From the NCBI GenBank assembly GCA_041743655.1, contig JBGTMJ010000040.1, positions 1 to 17,244 on the forward strand: a stretch of DNA of 17,244 bases, read 5' to 3'. This DNA comes from JARIHD01 sp041743655. GTDB taxonomy: Bacteria > Patescibacteriota > Saccharimonadia > Saccharimonadales > UBA4665. This document shows positions 7,261 to 13,551 of this stretch, piece after piece. Numbering within the stretch: position 1 is the stretch's first letter; each line of letters opens with the position of its first letter. Position numbers and translations under genes: made by a program. The notes under the pieces were generated by a model. The model was not told the DNA's origin. It did not search any database and saw only the letters and a program-made list of their open reading frames with translations.

Positions 7261-8862
7261 ATGAGTCAGGATGCAAGACGTGACGAAGAGGACGTGACGC
7301 TTAGGCGGGCACGTTTACTTGGATTGAACTATGTAGATACTTCGACATCGTCTCCGAAAGCGTTGTTCAAGGGCATGCTTGCTAATGATGAGATGTACCA
7401 GCAACGCGTTGTTCCGTTGCAAGCAGATAAGAGTAATGTTTTGTTCGGTATCACCACCACCACTTCCCAGCAGACCATCAATCAGCTCAAACAGCGCTTT
7501 AGCGATGTGCGAAACAGTTTTGCGATTATTTCTGACACTGGCTACCGTAGCTACATGCAGCTCTATGATCCACCAAAACAGGTTACCTACCAAGATATAA
7601 CGTTGTCCGCAAATAGTGCAGACGACCTCTTGCAACAGGTATCCACAACCTTGAGCCAAGTCAGAGCCGATGATATACTGGCCTACCTGGTGCAGCAAGG
7701 TGACCGCTTGAAGGCGTCGGACATACACCTAGAAAACCAAAAAGAACATGTCAGGATTCGTTTCCGTGTTGATGGGGTGTTGCACCCCATTGCTACATTG
7801 GCACACGACAAATACCGCCAGCTATTAAGTGTCATTGCTGTGACTGCCAATGTGTCAACCGGAGCGTCGGATGCCCAGACCGGTCACATTAATAAAACAT
7901 ATAAGCTGGCCACTGGTGAGGATGTTACTGTCAACTTACGCGTCGAAACTGTTCCAACGGTGTATGGACAGGATGTGGTGATGCGTATTTTTGCGTTGAG
8001 GATGGAATTATTAAATCTCGATAGCTTGGGCCTCTCAGAGCATGAACGTCGTGTGGTTGACGATATTGTACAACACCCCAGTGGTATGGTGCTGGTTGTG
8101 GGCCCAACGGGTTCAGGAAAGACAACGAGCCTTTATTCAATTGTAAACAGTCTGAATAGCCCGGAACGCAAAATCCTTACCTTGGAAGATCCTGTGGAAT
8201 ACTTCCTGTCGGGGGTTACCCAAATACCCGTGTCGGGTGATACCAACGCGGCTGGATTTGCCGAAAAGTTGCGTGCAGTGCTGCGGCTTGACCCCGATGT
8301 CATCATGGTTGGCGAGATCCGTGACAAGGATACTGCCCGGACTGCCCTGCAAGCTGCCCTTACCGGCCATTTGGTCTTGAGTACTTTCCACGCTTCTACA
8401 GCCGCAGCGGCCCTAACGCGGCTGTTGGACTTTATCGGGATCAACCCGTTGTTTGCTTCGGCAATCCACCTTATTATGGCCCAACGTTTAGTCCGTGTAC
8501 TTGATGATACGACAAAGCAGCCTTACCAGCCTGATGAAGGCTTAAAGGCGCAGCTTAAGACCATAGTCAGCACCCTGCCTGAAGGTGTGGAGCGGCCGGA
8601 TATCGATACTATAACCTTATATAAGCCTGGAATATCGCCCATAAGTCCTTTTGGGTATGTCGGCCAGACGCCTATCAGGGAACAGATGCTTATGAGCCCT
8701 GGCGTGCAGCAGTTGTTGCGTTTACCCCCAAACGAGATAACTACAGCGATGATTGAACAAAAAGCCCGCGAAGATGGCATGATCACCATGCTGCAGGATG
8801 GCATCCTCAAAGCGCTGCAAGGGCGCACGACTCTTGAAGAGATTTATCGCGTAGTCGGCTAA
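7261..8862 (+). CDS. pilB: Type IV pilus assembly / type II secretion ATPase, PilB/GspE family
   Basis: A 533-residue hexameric secretion ATPase that powers pilus extension at the inner face of the membrane. An N-terminal GspE/MshEN-like region (about 1-125) is followed by the N2 domain with SDIHLE and RFRVDG (about 140-180). The core has Walker A GPTGSGKT (281-288), the Asp box LTLEDPVEY (about 305-313), Walker B VIMVGEIRD (about 347-355) and the His box GHLVLSTFHAS (about 368-378). MAQRLVR follows, then a C-terminal helical region ending LEEIYRVVG. The family's zinc-binding tetracysteine motif after AQRLVR is absent; the whole protein contains no cysteine. It stands alone, without pilT, pilC or pilin genes nearby in the window. 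Extension (PilB) is preferred over retraction (PilT) because of the N-terminal domain and length. The start is set by the leaderless promoter. Confidence 0.93.
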   Translation: MSQDARRDEEDVTLRRARLLGLNYVDTSTSSPKALFKGMLANDEMYQQRVVPLQADKSNVLFGITTTTSQQTINQLKQRFSDVRNSFAIISDTGYRSYMQLYDPPKQVTYQDITLSANSADDLLQQVSTTLSQVRADDILAYLVQQGDRLKASDIHLENQKEHVRIRFRVDGVLHPIATLAHDKYRQLLSVIAVTANVSTGASDAQTGHINKTYKLATGEDVTVNLRVETVPTVYGQDVVMRIFALRMELLNLDSLGLSEHERRVVDDIVQHPSGMVLVVGPTGSGKTTSLYSIVNSLNSPERKILTLEDPVEYFLSGVTQIPVSGDTNAAGFAEKLRAVLRLDPDVIMVGEIRDKDTARTALQAALTGHLVLSTFHASTAAAALTRLLDFIGINPLFASAIHLIMAQRLVRVLDDTTKQPYQPDEGLKAQLKTIVSTLPEGVERPDIDTITLYKPGISPISPFGYVGQTPIREQMLMSPGVQQLLRLPPNEITTAMIEQKAREDGMITMLQDGILKALQGRTTLEEIYRVVG

Positions 8863-8908
8863 AGATTGACCATACCCTGCATACCCGGAGGAGAGCTCAG
8901 ACAGGCTC

Positions 8909-8936
8909 TTGTAAATTTAGAAAAAAGAACCATAAT
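8909..8936 (+). promoter_or_regulatory. Weak candidate promoter for the 255-residue hypothetical gene
   Basis: TTGTAA (8909-8914), a 16-bp spacer and CATAAT (8931-8936), about 25 nt before the ATG. Both boxes are imperfect. The gene has a strong SD further downstream, consistent with a leadered transcript. Confidence 0.35.
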
Positions 8937-8947
8937 CTTAGTAAGCT

Positions 8948-8953
8948 AAGGAG
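8948..8953 (+). promoter_or_regulatory. Consensus Shine-Dalgarno for the 255-residue hypothetical gene
   Basis: AAGGAG with an 8-nt spacer to the ATG at 8962. This is the best SD in the window and fixes the start. It contrasts with the leaderless genes on either side. Confidence 0.8.
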
Positions 8954-8961
8954 TAATACTT

Positions 8962-9729
8962 ATGGGACAAACGCAATCTCTTAGAGATAAACTACCATCA
9001 GAAGGACCTTCAGTTGCCAGTGAACGACAACCTGTGTTAGGCAATCGAATCGGTAACATTGCCGCAGGCGCTACTATTCGTGGCTATACCGCATATTCAA
9101 AAGATCTCAATGGTCTACGCCCTACAGATAAACAAGTTGAAATAGCTGACCGGAAAAAGCTTAAAGCGGACTTTGCTGCGTTTGCGGTTAGATCTGCTAA
9201 TAACGGTTCGCTGTACCTGGGTAACTCCTATATAGATGAACATGGTGGTACTATGGATGTAGTAGCTGGTCCCCACACATTACAGTCTTCAGAGGAAATT
9301 GAGGGTGTCATTAGAAAATTTAGCAGGAGATTAGGGAAGGGCAAATCCCACGAGGCTTTCATCCGTGAGGAACTACACGAATTGTATGGGCATGGGGGCT
9401 TGTCCAGGCCAATGAGCGGACAAGGGAACGCACGGCTAAGCCTTATACTCAATGCAAGAATCCCTGGATACGACAATAATACCTATCATGTGATTGAAGC
9501 AGGTCAAGGTAACCCAGCGAGCTTAAGATCGCTTGATGTGCCTGAGTCAATTGCTCTTTGGTATGCACTTCAAGCAGGTGGGTATAACTTTGATGATGAC
9601 CTAGCTTTCGAGCAGACACGTGTTCAACATTCTGATTTAGAACCTATATTGCTCGAGGGGAAACCATACGTGCCAACCTCTTGTGTCAGTAATGGAGGAC
9701 GGTCAGACCTCTATCTCAGCTCCGCATAG
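8962..9729 (+). CDS. Hypothetical protein, no recognised family
   Basis: A 255-residue protein I do not recognise. It has no signal peptide, no membrane segment and no repeats. The N-terminal 50 residues are polar and low in structure; the middle is mixed alpha/beta, with a charged patch REELHELYGHGG near residues 135-146 and a segment ending in SVPESIALWYALQAGG-like helical sequence near 190-205. Cysteine occurs once, near the C-terminus. The start is certain from a consensus SD at 8-nt spacing. Base use differs from its neighbours: about half of its 17 arginine codons are AGA/AGG, whereas pilB and rplS favour CGT/CGC. This may mean recent acquisition, low expression or a lineage-specific gene. 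It sits between pilB and rplS with separate signals on both sides, so no functional link is implied. HELYGH is HExxxH, not the HExxH zinc-protease motif. Confidence 0.8.
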   Translation: MGQTQSLRDKLPSEGPSVASERQPVLGNRIGNIAAGATIRGYTAYSKDLNGLRPTDKQVEIADRKKLKADFAAFAVRSANNGSLYLGNSYIDEHGGTMDVVAGPHTLQSSEEIEGVIRKFSRRLGKGKSHEAFIREELHELYGHGGLSRPMSGQGNARLSLILNARIPGYDNNTYHVIEAGQGNPASLRSLDVPESIALWYALQAGGYNFDDDLAFEQTRVQHSDLEPILLEGKPYVPTSCVSNGGRSDLYLSSA

Positions 9730-9748
9730 GAATGCAACGTGTTTTGGG

Positions 9749-9773
9749 CAGTGTATCGACTGTTAGTATTTTT
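9749..9773 (+). terminator. Weak possible terminator after the hypothetical gene
   Basis: A CAGT / ACTG stem (9749-9752 and 9759-9762) with a 6-nt loop, extendable by two G-T pairs. Six bases later there is a run of five T residues (9769-9773). The stem is short and the T run is displaced, so efficiency is doubtful. Confidence 0.25.
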
Positions 9774-9788
9774 ATTATGTAACAGATG

Positions 9789-9797
9789 TGATATACT
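9789..9797 (+). promoter_or_regulatory. Extended -10 promoter for rplS
   Basis: TGA followed by TATACT (9792-9797), 38 nt before the rplS ATG, predicting a leader of about 32 nt. TAAGG at 9820-9824, 11 nt before the ATG, is the only SD-like sequence in that leader. Confidence 0.55.
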
Positions 9798-9835
9798 TGA
9801 AATCAAGTGGAAAATAGTGTAAGGTTAGTTAAGTT

Positions 9836-10270
9836 ATGCAGTCAGTTATCCAAAAAATTGAAGAGAAGTACAAAAAGCACTCTGTCGTTGACGTCAAGAG
9901 CGGCGACACGGTTCGTGTGCACCAGAAAATTAAAGAAGGCAACAAAGAGCGCATCCAGTGGTTCCAGGGCTTGGTTATTCGTACTGACCGTAAGGGCAGT
10001 CACACAAGCCGCATTACTGTGCGCCGTATTGCCAGCGGTGTAGGCGTTGAAAAAAGCTTTCTAGTACACAGTCCATTAGTAGTAAAAATTGAAGTGACCA
10101 AGCGCAGTAAAGTCCGTCGTAATTATCTGACTTACATGCGTACCCGTATCGGCAAAGCTGCTCGCCTTTCAGGTGTTGCGTTTGACAGTGAAGGCGTGAA
10201 CACTATTGCCGAGAAGCCAGTTATCGAAGAAGCTCCTGCGGCTGAAGCCCAAGAAGACAAGACAGAATAG
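9836..10270 (+). CDS. rplS: 50S ribosomal protein L19 with an acidic C-terminal extension
   Basis: L19 lies at the interface of the two ribosomal subunits. The 144-residue product has the family features: an N-terminal helix, then SGDTVRVHQKIKEGNKERIQWFQGLVI (about 22-48), RKGSHTSRITVRRIASGVGVEKSF (about 52-75), and KRSKVRRNYLTYMRTRIGKAARL near 100-123. Bacterial L19 normally ends about there, at 115-120 residues. Here a further ~25 residues follow, rich in Glu and Ala (EEAPAAEAQEDKTE), probably disordered. The start ATG gives the standard L19 N-terminus. The usual partners (rpsP, rimM, trmD) are not adjacent. yraN follows 67 bp downstream, as is seen near rplS in other bacteria, but it has its own promoter-like sequence. 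Confidence 0.97.
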   Translation: MQSVIQKIEEKYKKHSVVDVKSGDTVRVHQKIKEGNKERIQWFQGLVIRTDRKGSHTSRITVRRIASGVGVEKSFLVHSPLVVKIEVTKRSKVRRNYLTYMRTRIGKAARLSGVAFDSEGVNTIAEKPVIEEAPAAEAQEDKTE

Positions 10271-10308
10271 TGCTTTTGTAATTCGAAGCTTGCAGCCAGT
10301 GATCCATC

Positions 10309-10335
10309 ATTGGCAGTTTGTGGTAGACTGCCAAT
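10309..10335 (+). repeat. Inverted repeat overlapping the yraN promoter
   Basis: The arms ATTGGCAGT (10309-10317) and ACTGCCAAT (10327-10335) are a perfect 9-bp match with a 9-nt loop, ending 2 nt before the yraN ATG. There is no T tract, so it is not a clear rplS terminator. The right arm overlaps the putative -10 box and could be an operator. Confidence 0.6.
10321..10329 (+). promoter_or_regulatory. Candidate extended -10 for yraN
   Basis: TGG followed by TAGACT (10324-10329), which keeps the three most conserved -10 bases. It ends 8 nt before the ATG at 10338, giving a near-leaderless transcript. It overlaps the inverted repeat at 10309-10335. Confidence 0.45.
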
Positions 10336-10337
10336 TC

Positions 10338-10682
10338 ATGACAACTTTTGAAACTGGCAGAAGAGCCGAAACTGCAGCTGCAGCTTTTCTAAGGAATAAA
10401 GGTTGCCGCATTGTAGCCCGGAATTGGCGAAACCGGCGATGCGAAATTGACATTGTAGCAGAACGCAAAGGAGCAATATATTTTTGTGAAGTGAAATACC
10501 GGCTTCGTAACACACAAGGCTGTGGCCTAGACTATATTACGCCTAAAAAGCTGACACAAATGCGGTTTGCTGCTGCACTATGGGTAAGTACTTATAGATG
10601 GCAAGGAGAATACCAGCTCTGTGCAGTTGAAGTTGCGGGACCGGATTTTCTAGTTACAAACGTGGTTACAGACTTGACTTAA
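10338..10682 (+). CDS. yraN: YraN/UPF0102-family nuclease-fold protein
   Basis: A 114-residue member of the UPF0102 family, which has a restriction-endonuclease-like (PD-(D/E)xK) fold and no firmly known substrate. Family signatures present are TGRRAETAAAAFLRNKG (6-22), ARNWR, EIDIVAE (the usual GEIDLI, here with Cys in place of Gly) and FCEVKYR, with the catalytic-type Asp, Glu and Lys all retained. The open frame extends upstream to 10206 inside rplS, but the family N-terminus, a -10 box 8 nt upstream and lack of conservation above favour ATG at 10338. No SD is visible. Its last 17 bases overlap the 3' end of the convergent aminopeptidase gene. The common rplS-then-yraN order supports the assignment. 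Confidence 0.9.
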   Translation: MTTFETGRRAETAAAAFLRNKGCRIVARNWRNRRCEIDIVAERKGAIYFCEVKYRLRNTQGCGLDYITPKKLTQMRFAAALWVSTYRWQGEYQLCAVEVAGPDFLVTNVVTDLT

Positions 10683-13242
10683 AGTAAGCTTTGACTGCCT
10701 TATGGTCCCGTTCAAGCCAGGCGGCGCGGTTGTTTATTTCTTCAATCCCTATGGTGATGTTGCGGGCTAGGGCGCGCTGCTCTTTGAGAGGCTCAAAAAA
10801 CTCTTTATATTCATCCAGCAATTGTCTAGTACTGAAGGCACTGGCAGCATAACGAGGAAGATAATCATAAGATTTATCTTCACCGAAAGTCTCTTCTAGC
10901 CACAACCAATTGTTACGCAACCAATCCCAGGCTTGTCGTCGGGCATAACGGTTGCGTAACAATCCTGCTAGCCAACCGTCAACATCTTGTTGACGCACTT
11001 TCTCAGTATCTTTCAATCTTGATAAAAGAATGTCGATTTCATGCGTTTTCTTTTCACTAGCTAAAGCACTCATAAGGTCGTGCTTGAGCTCTGCATTATT
11101 CGTCGTTTCTTCAAGTTCGAGTACGTAGACAAAAGCGCCCGGGGCACTGTTACGTATAGCTGCACTAAATACGATGCTGCGTAGCTCGGGCGGTATGACT
11201 TTTGTGTCGGTTTTGTAAGCTTCAAACAATTCAAGCGCATGGGAAGTTATGGCGTTATGCTCTGCATACACACCAAGTCCGATTATTGTTGCACGAAGCT
11301 TCGTATCCTGGGTGGATTCATCTGGCTTATCTAGCCAACCTAAACGCGCAAATTGAATCGTAATAAGATTACGTATAAACGCTTTAATATGGGCTTCAAG
11401 TTTAGGGTCAACGTCTACGAAACGTAAGCTGTCGCTTATGATAAGGGACATAATGTCCCATACCGGTTCGCTGTCTTCTCCGACGTAGTGTTCAAGTAGT
11501 TTGAGGGTTACGTCAAAAGACTGGGAACCTGCACGGGCAAGCATGGAGCTGTCGCTTAGCAGCATAAGCCGTTCGGCAATGCCCAGTTTCTGATTGGCAA
11601 CAAGCTGGGCGATGGCCGCAGCATGTTCAGAATTTTTGTAATGCACTATGTAGTGCCCGACTCCCCCTTGGTTCAGGCGCACAAACTCATCCGACTGCAA
11701 CGCCAAAGATTGCTCGCGTTCGGTCAAGAGTGCCGGTACGTCATTGCTTGTGCTAAGTAAGGGTACGGGCCACGTGCGTTCACTATCAGCTTTGGCTGGG
11801 TCGAGCAAAAAATGGTGCTGTGACAGGGTAAGTTCACGGCCATGCTGGTCCACACCCACCACCGGAAAGCCTGAACACTTGAGCCAGGGGTCCATAAAAG
11901 TATCAACGCTTTTGCCGCTGGCACTGCTCAGTGCTGCCCATAGGTCACTACCCGAGGTATTTTCGTAGGCATACCTGGTAAAGTACTCTTTTAAGCCTTT
12001 ACGGAAATCGGCCTCACCCAGGTATTGCATGAGCATATTAAGCAGGCGGCCACCTTTAGCATAGACGATTGAAGGGTCAAACAGGGTAATTATCTCGTCA
12101 GGATGACGTACTTCAGTGCTGATAGACTGGACTCCGGCAATGGAATCGCGACGGAATGCCCCTAGGCCCTCTTGCACTACGAAGCTATTCCATACTTTCC
12201 ATTCCGGAAATAGCGTGTCCAGTGCGACGTATTCCATGACGTTAGCAAAGCTTTCGTTGAGCCACAGATCGTTCCACCAACGCATGGTCACTAAATTCCC
12301 AAACCATTGGTGAGACAACTCATGGGTGACGACGGTAGCGACCATTTCGCGGCTGCTTTGGGATGTAGTTGCAGGGTCAATGAGCAAGGCAAACTCACGA
12401 TAGGTAATGAGCCCCCAGTTTTCCATGGCGGCTGAGGAGAAATCCGGTATTGCAACATGGTCACTCTTGGCTAGCGGATAGGGCACTCCATAATATTCAT
12501 CAAAGAATTCAATGCCACGTTTTGCGACTTCAAGCCCAAAGTCGAGCGCTTCAAGGGGCTGTGCCTTGGTCGCCCACACCCGAACTTGAACTCCACCCTT
12601 AGCCTGCGTTTCCTTGTAATGCAGGTCACCGTATATGAAAGCCAATAGATACGTAGACATTTTTGGTGTTGTCTCAAATGTAGTCACTAGCTTGCCGTCT
12701 TTTTCTACTTGGGATTTTGCTGGCATGTTACTGATAGCTGTTTCGTTCAAAGGTGAGACAAGGTTCAGCTCGAACGTTGCCTTAGCCTCTGGCTCATCAA
12801 TGGAAGGAAATGCTTCGCGGGCATGATGACTCTCAAACTGTGTTGAAATAAGTTTCTTTTTTATACCCCCAACCTCATAACTACTGGCATATATGCCGTG
12901 CATGCCTGGCTGTATCAGGCCCTTATAACGCATAACTACTTTGTATGTGCCAGGGTAGAGCAGTTCCTCAGTATGCAAACGGACTTCGTCAAAACTTTTG
13001 TGGTGGCTGATACGAATTACTGTTACAGAACGCTCGCTTTTCTTATCGAACTTAGTGATACTAGCCTCAGTGACCTTAAGGCCATACTGGTGGAAGGTAA
13101 TTCGTTGTGACGGCCGGCCGGTTTTTTGGCCGGCTATCTCGACACTTCCTGTTAGTTTCATGGTACTGCTGTCAGGGTCAAGTTGCAGGTTGTAACTCGT
13201 TGGCCGGAACCCTTCGAATAAACGTTTCACCTTTTTGCTCAT
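10666..13242 (-). CDS. pepN: M1-family zinc aminopeptidase
   Basis: An 858-residue gluzincin aminopeptidase that removes N-terminal residues from peptides, probably in the cytoplasm (no signal peptide). The N-terminal beta domain holds STQFESHHAREAFPSIDEPEAKATF (about 133-157), a hallmark of M1 enzymes. The exopeptidase motif is AAMEN (271-275, usual GAMEN). The zinc site is HELSHQWFGN (H307, H311; catalytic E308) with the third ligand in NESFA (E330). The ERAP1-like C-terminal helical domain fills the last ~400 residues. An upstream in-frame ATG at 13251 (861 residues) overlaps the -10 box and cannot be on the main transcript. ATG at 13242 lies 7 nt after that box, so it is chosen. The 3' end overlaps yraN by 17 bp on the other strand. 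The symbol is given by family; the exact subfamily is uncertain. Confidence 0.95.
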   Translation of the reverse strand: MSKKVKRLFEGFRPTSYNLQLDPDSSTMKLTGSVEIAGQKTGRPSQRITFHQYGLKVTEASITKFDKKSERSVTVIRISHHKSFDEVRLHTEELLYPGTYKVVMRYKGLIQPGMHGIYASSYEVGGIKKKLISTQFESHHAREAFPSIDEPEAKATFELNLVSPLNETAISNMPAKSQVEKDGKLVTTFETTPKMSTYLLAFIYGDLHYKETQAKGGVQVRVWATKAQPLEALDFGLEVAKRGIEFFDEYYGVPYPLAKSDHVAIPDFSSAAMENWGLITYREFALLIDPATTSQSSREMVATVVTHELSHQWFGNLVTMRWWNDLWLNESFANVMEYVALDTLFPEWKVWNSFVVQEGLGAFRRDSIAGVQSISTEVRHPDEIITLFDPSIVYAKGGRLLNMLMQYLGEADFRKGLKEYFTRYAYENTSGSDLWAALSSASGKSVDTFMDPWLKCSGFPVVGVDQHGRELTLSQHHFLLDPAKADSERTWPVPLLSTSNDVPALLTEREQSLALQSDEFVRLNQGGVGHYIVHYKNSEHAAAIAQLVANQKLGIAERLMLLSDSSMLARAGSQSFDVTLKLLEHYVGEDSEPVWDIMSLIISDSLRFVDVDPKLEAHIKAFIRNLITIQFARLGWLDKPDESTQDTKLRATIIGLGVYAEHNAITSHALELFEAYKTDTKVIPPELRSIVFSAAIRNSAPGAFVYVLELEETTNNAELKHDLMSALASEKKTHEIDILLSRLKDTEKVRQQDVDGWLAGLLRNRYARRQAWDWLRNNWLWLEETFGEDKSYDYLPRYAASAFSTRQLLDEYKEFFEPLKEQRALARNITIGIEEINNRAAWLERDHKAVKAYFKSSL

Positions 13243-13249
13243 AGATTCC

Positions 13250-13258
13250 ATTCTAGCA
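13250..13258 (-). promoter_or_regulatory. Extended -10 promoter for the M1 aminopeptidase gene
   Basis: Minus-strand TGC followed by TAGAAT (13255-13250), ending 7 nt before the ATG at 13242. It predicts a leaderless message and excludes the upstream ATG at 13251, whose first two bases lie in the box. No -35 is apparent. Confidence 0.65.
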
Positions 13259-13444
13259 CGCGATAATGTGTCCTGGAGCTATGAATTCTTAAGTGTTTCA
13301 GCTATCGATGTCAGGCTACCACTGTTGTTATCGCTTAAAGTAGCGTATCGACAGAGCAGCAGACAACCGTGAATTCAAAGAGCTGCAGGCGCCAATGATC
13401 TGATGGGATGGAGCTGACAGTACGGCGTGTCATGTATGTTGCGG
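13259..13444. other. Gene-free spacer between divergent pepN and nusA promoters
   Basis: About 186 bp without a supportable gene. The longest forward reading frames from ATG are about 19 codons, without an SD. It contains an inverted repeat TGACA-N8-TGTCA (13415-13432) ending 12 bp before the nusA -35, a possible operator, and a weak CGCT/AGCG hairpin near 13340-13360. No tRNA or known RNA fold was recognised. Confidence 0.6.
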
Positions 13445-13473
13445 TTGACGTTTCTCCATGCAGCTAGTATACT
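13445..13473 (+). promoter_or_regulatory. Strong promoter for nusA
   Basis: TTGACG (13445-13450), a 17-bp spacer and TATACT (13468-13473): the best two-box promoter in the window. Transcription should start near 13480, a few bases before a compact terminator hairpin and about 72 nt before the likely nusA start. Confidence 0.8.
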
Positions 13474-13484
13474 GAACTCTAAAT

Positions 13485-13510
13485 GGTCGGCCAATCTGGT
13501 CGGCTTTTTT
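13485..13510 (+). terminator. Attenuator-like intrinsic terminator in the nusA leader
   Basis: The stem pairs 13485-13493 with 13497-13505 (nine pairs, three of them G-U) around a 3-nt loop. It is followed directly by TTTTTT (13505-13510). The predicted start site is about 5 nt upstream, so the terminated RNA would be only about 30 nt. No competing antiterminator hairpin was seen. It sits between the nusA promoter and gene, so every full-length transcript must read through it. Confidence 0.7.
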
Positions 13511-13540
13511 ATATCAGCGTACAGTTACAGGAATTAAAAG

Positions 13541-13546
13541 AAAGGA
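13541..13546 (+). promoter_or_regulatory. Shine-Dalgarno of nusA
   Basis: AAAGGA in an A-rich context with a 5-nt spacer to the ATG at 13552. This supports 13552 over the in-frame ATG at 13483. Confidence 0.75.
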
Positions 13547-13551
13547 AAAAT

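Noticed and set aside
8891..8910. Hairpin AGAGC/GCTCT after pilB as an intrinsic terminator
   Set aside because: The stem is only five pairs with an 8-nt loop and it lacks a T tract.
9394..9411. HELYGH in the hypothetical protein as a zinc-protease site
   Set aside because: The spacing is HExxxH rather than HExxH and no third ligand motif follows; probably chance.
10206..10337. Longer yraN beginning inside rplS
   Set aside because: The added 44 residues lack family similarity and overlap rplS; the promoter-like box and YraN N-terminus point to 10338.
13306..13480. Small frames of 11-19 codons in the pepN-nusA gap as leader peptides
   Set aside because: They have no SD or leaderless promoter and no recognisable composition, and they are too short to support.
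13486..13504. Direct repeat GGTCGGC-N5-GGTCGGC before nusA as a regulator-binding site
   Set aside because: The same bases form the terminator stem using G-U pairs, and the following T run makes the terminator reading better.
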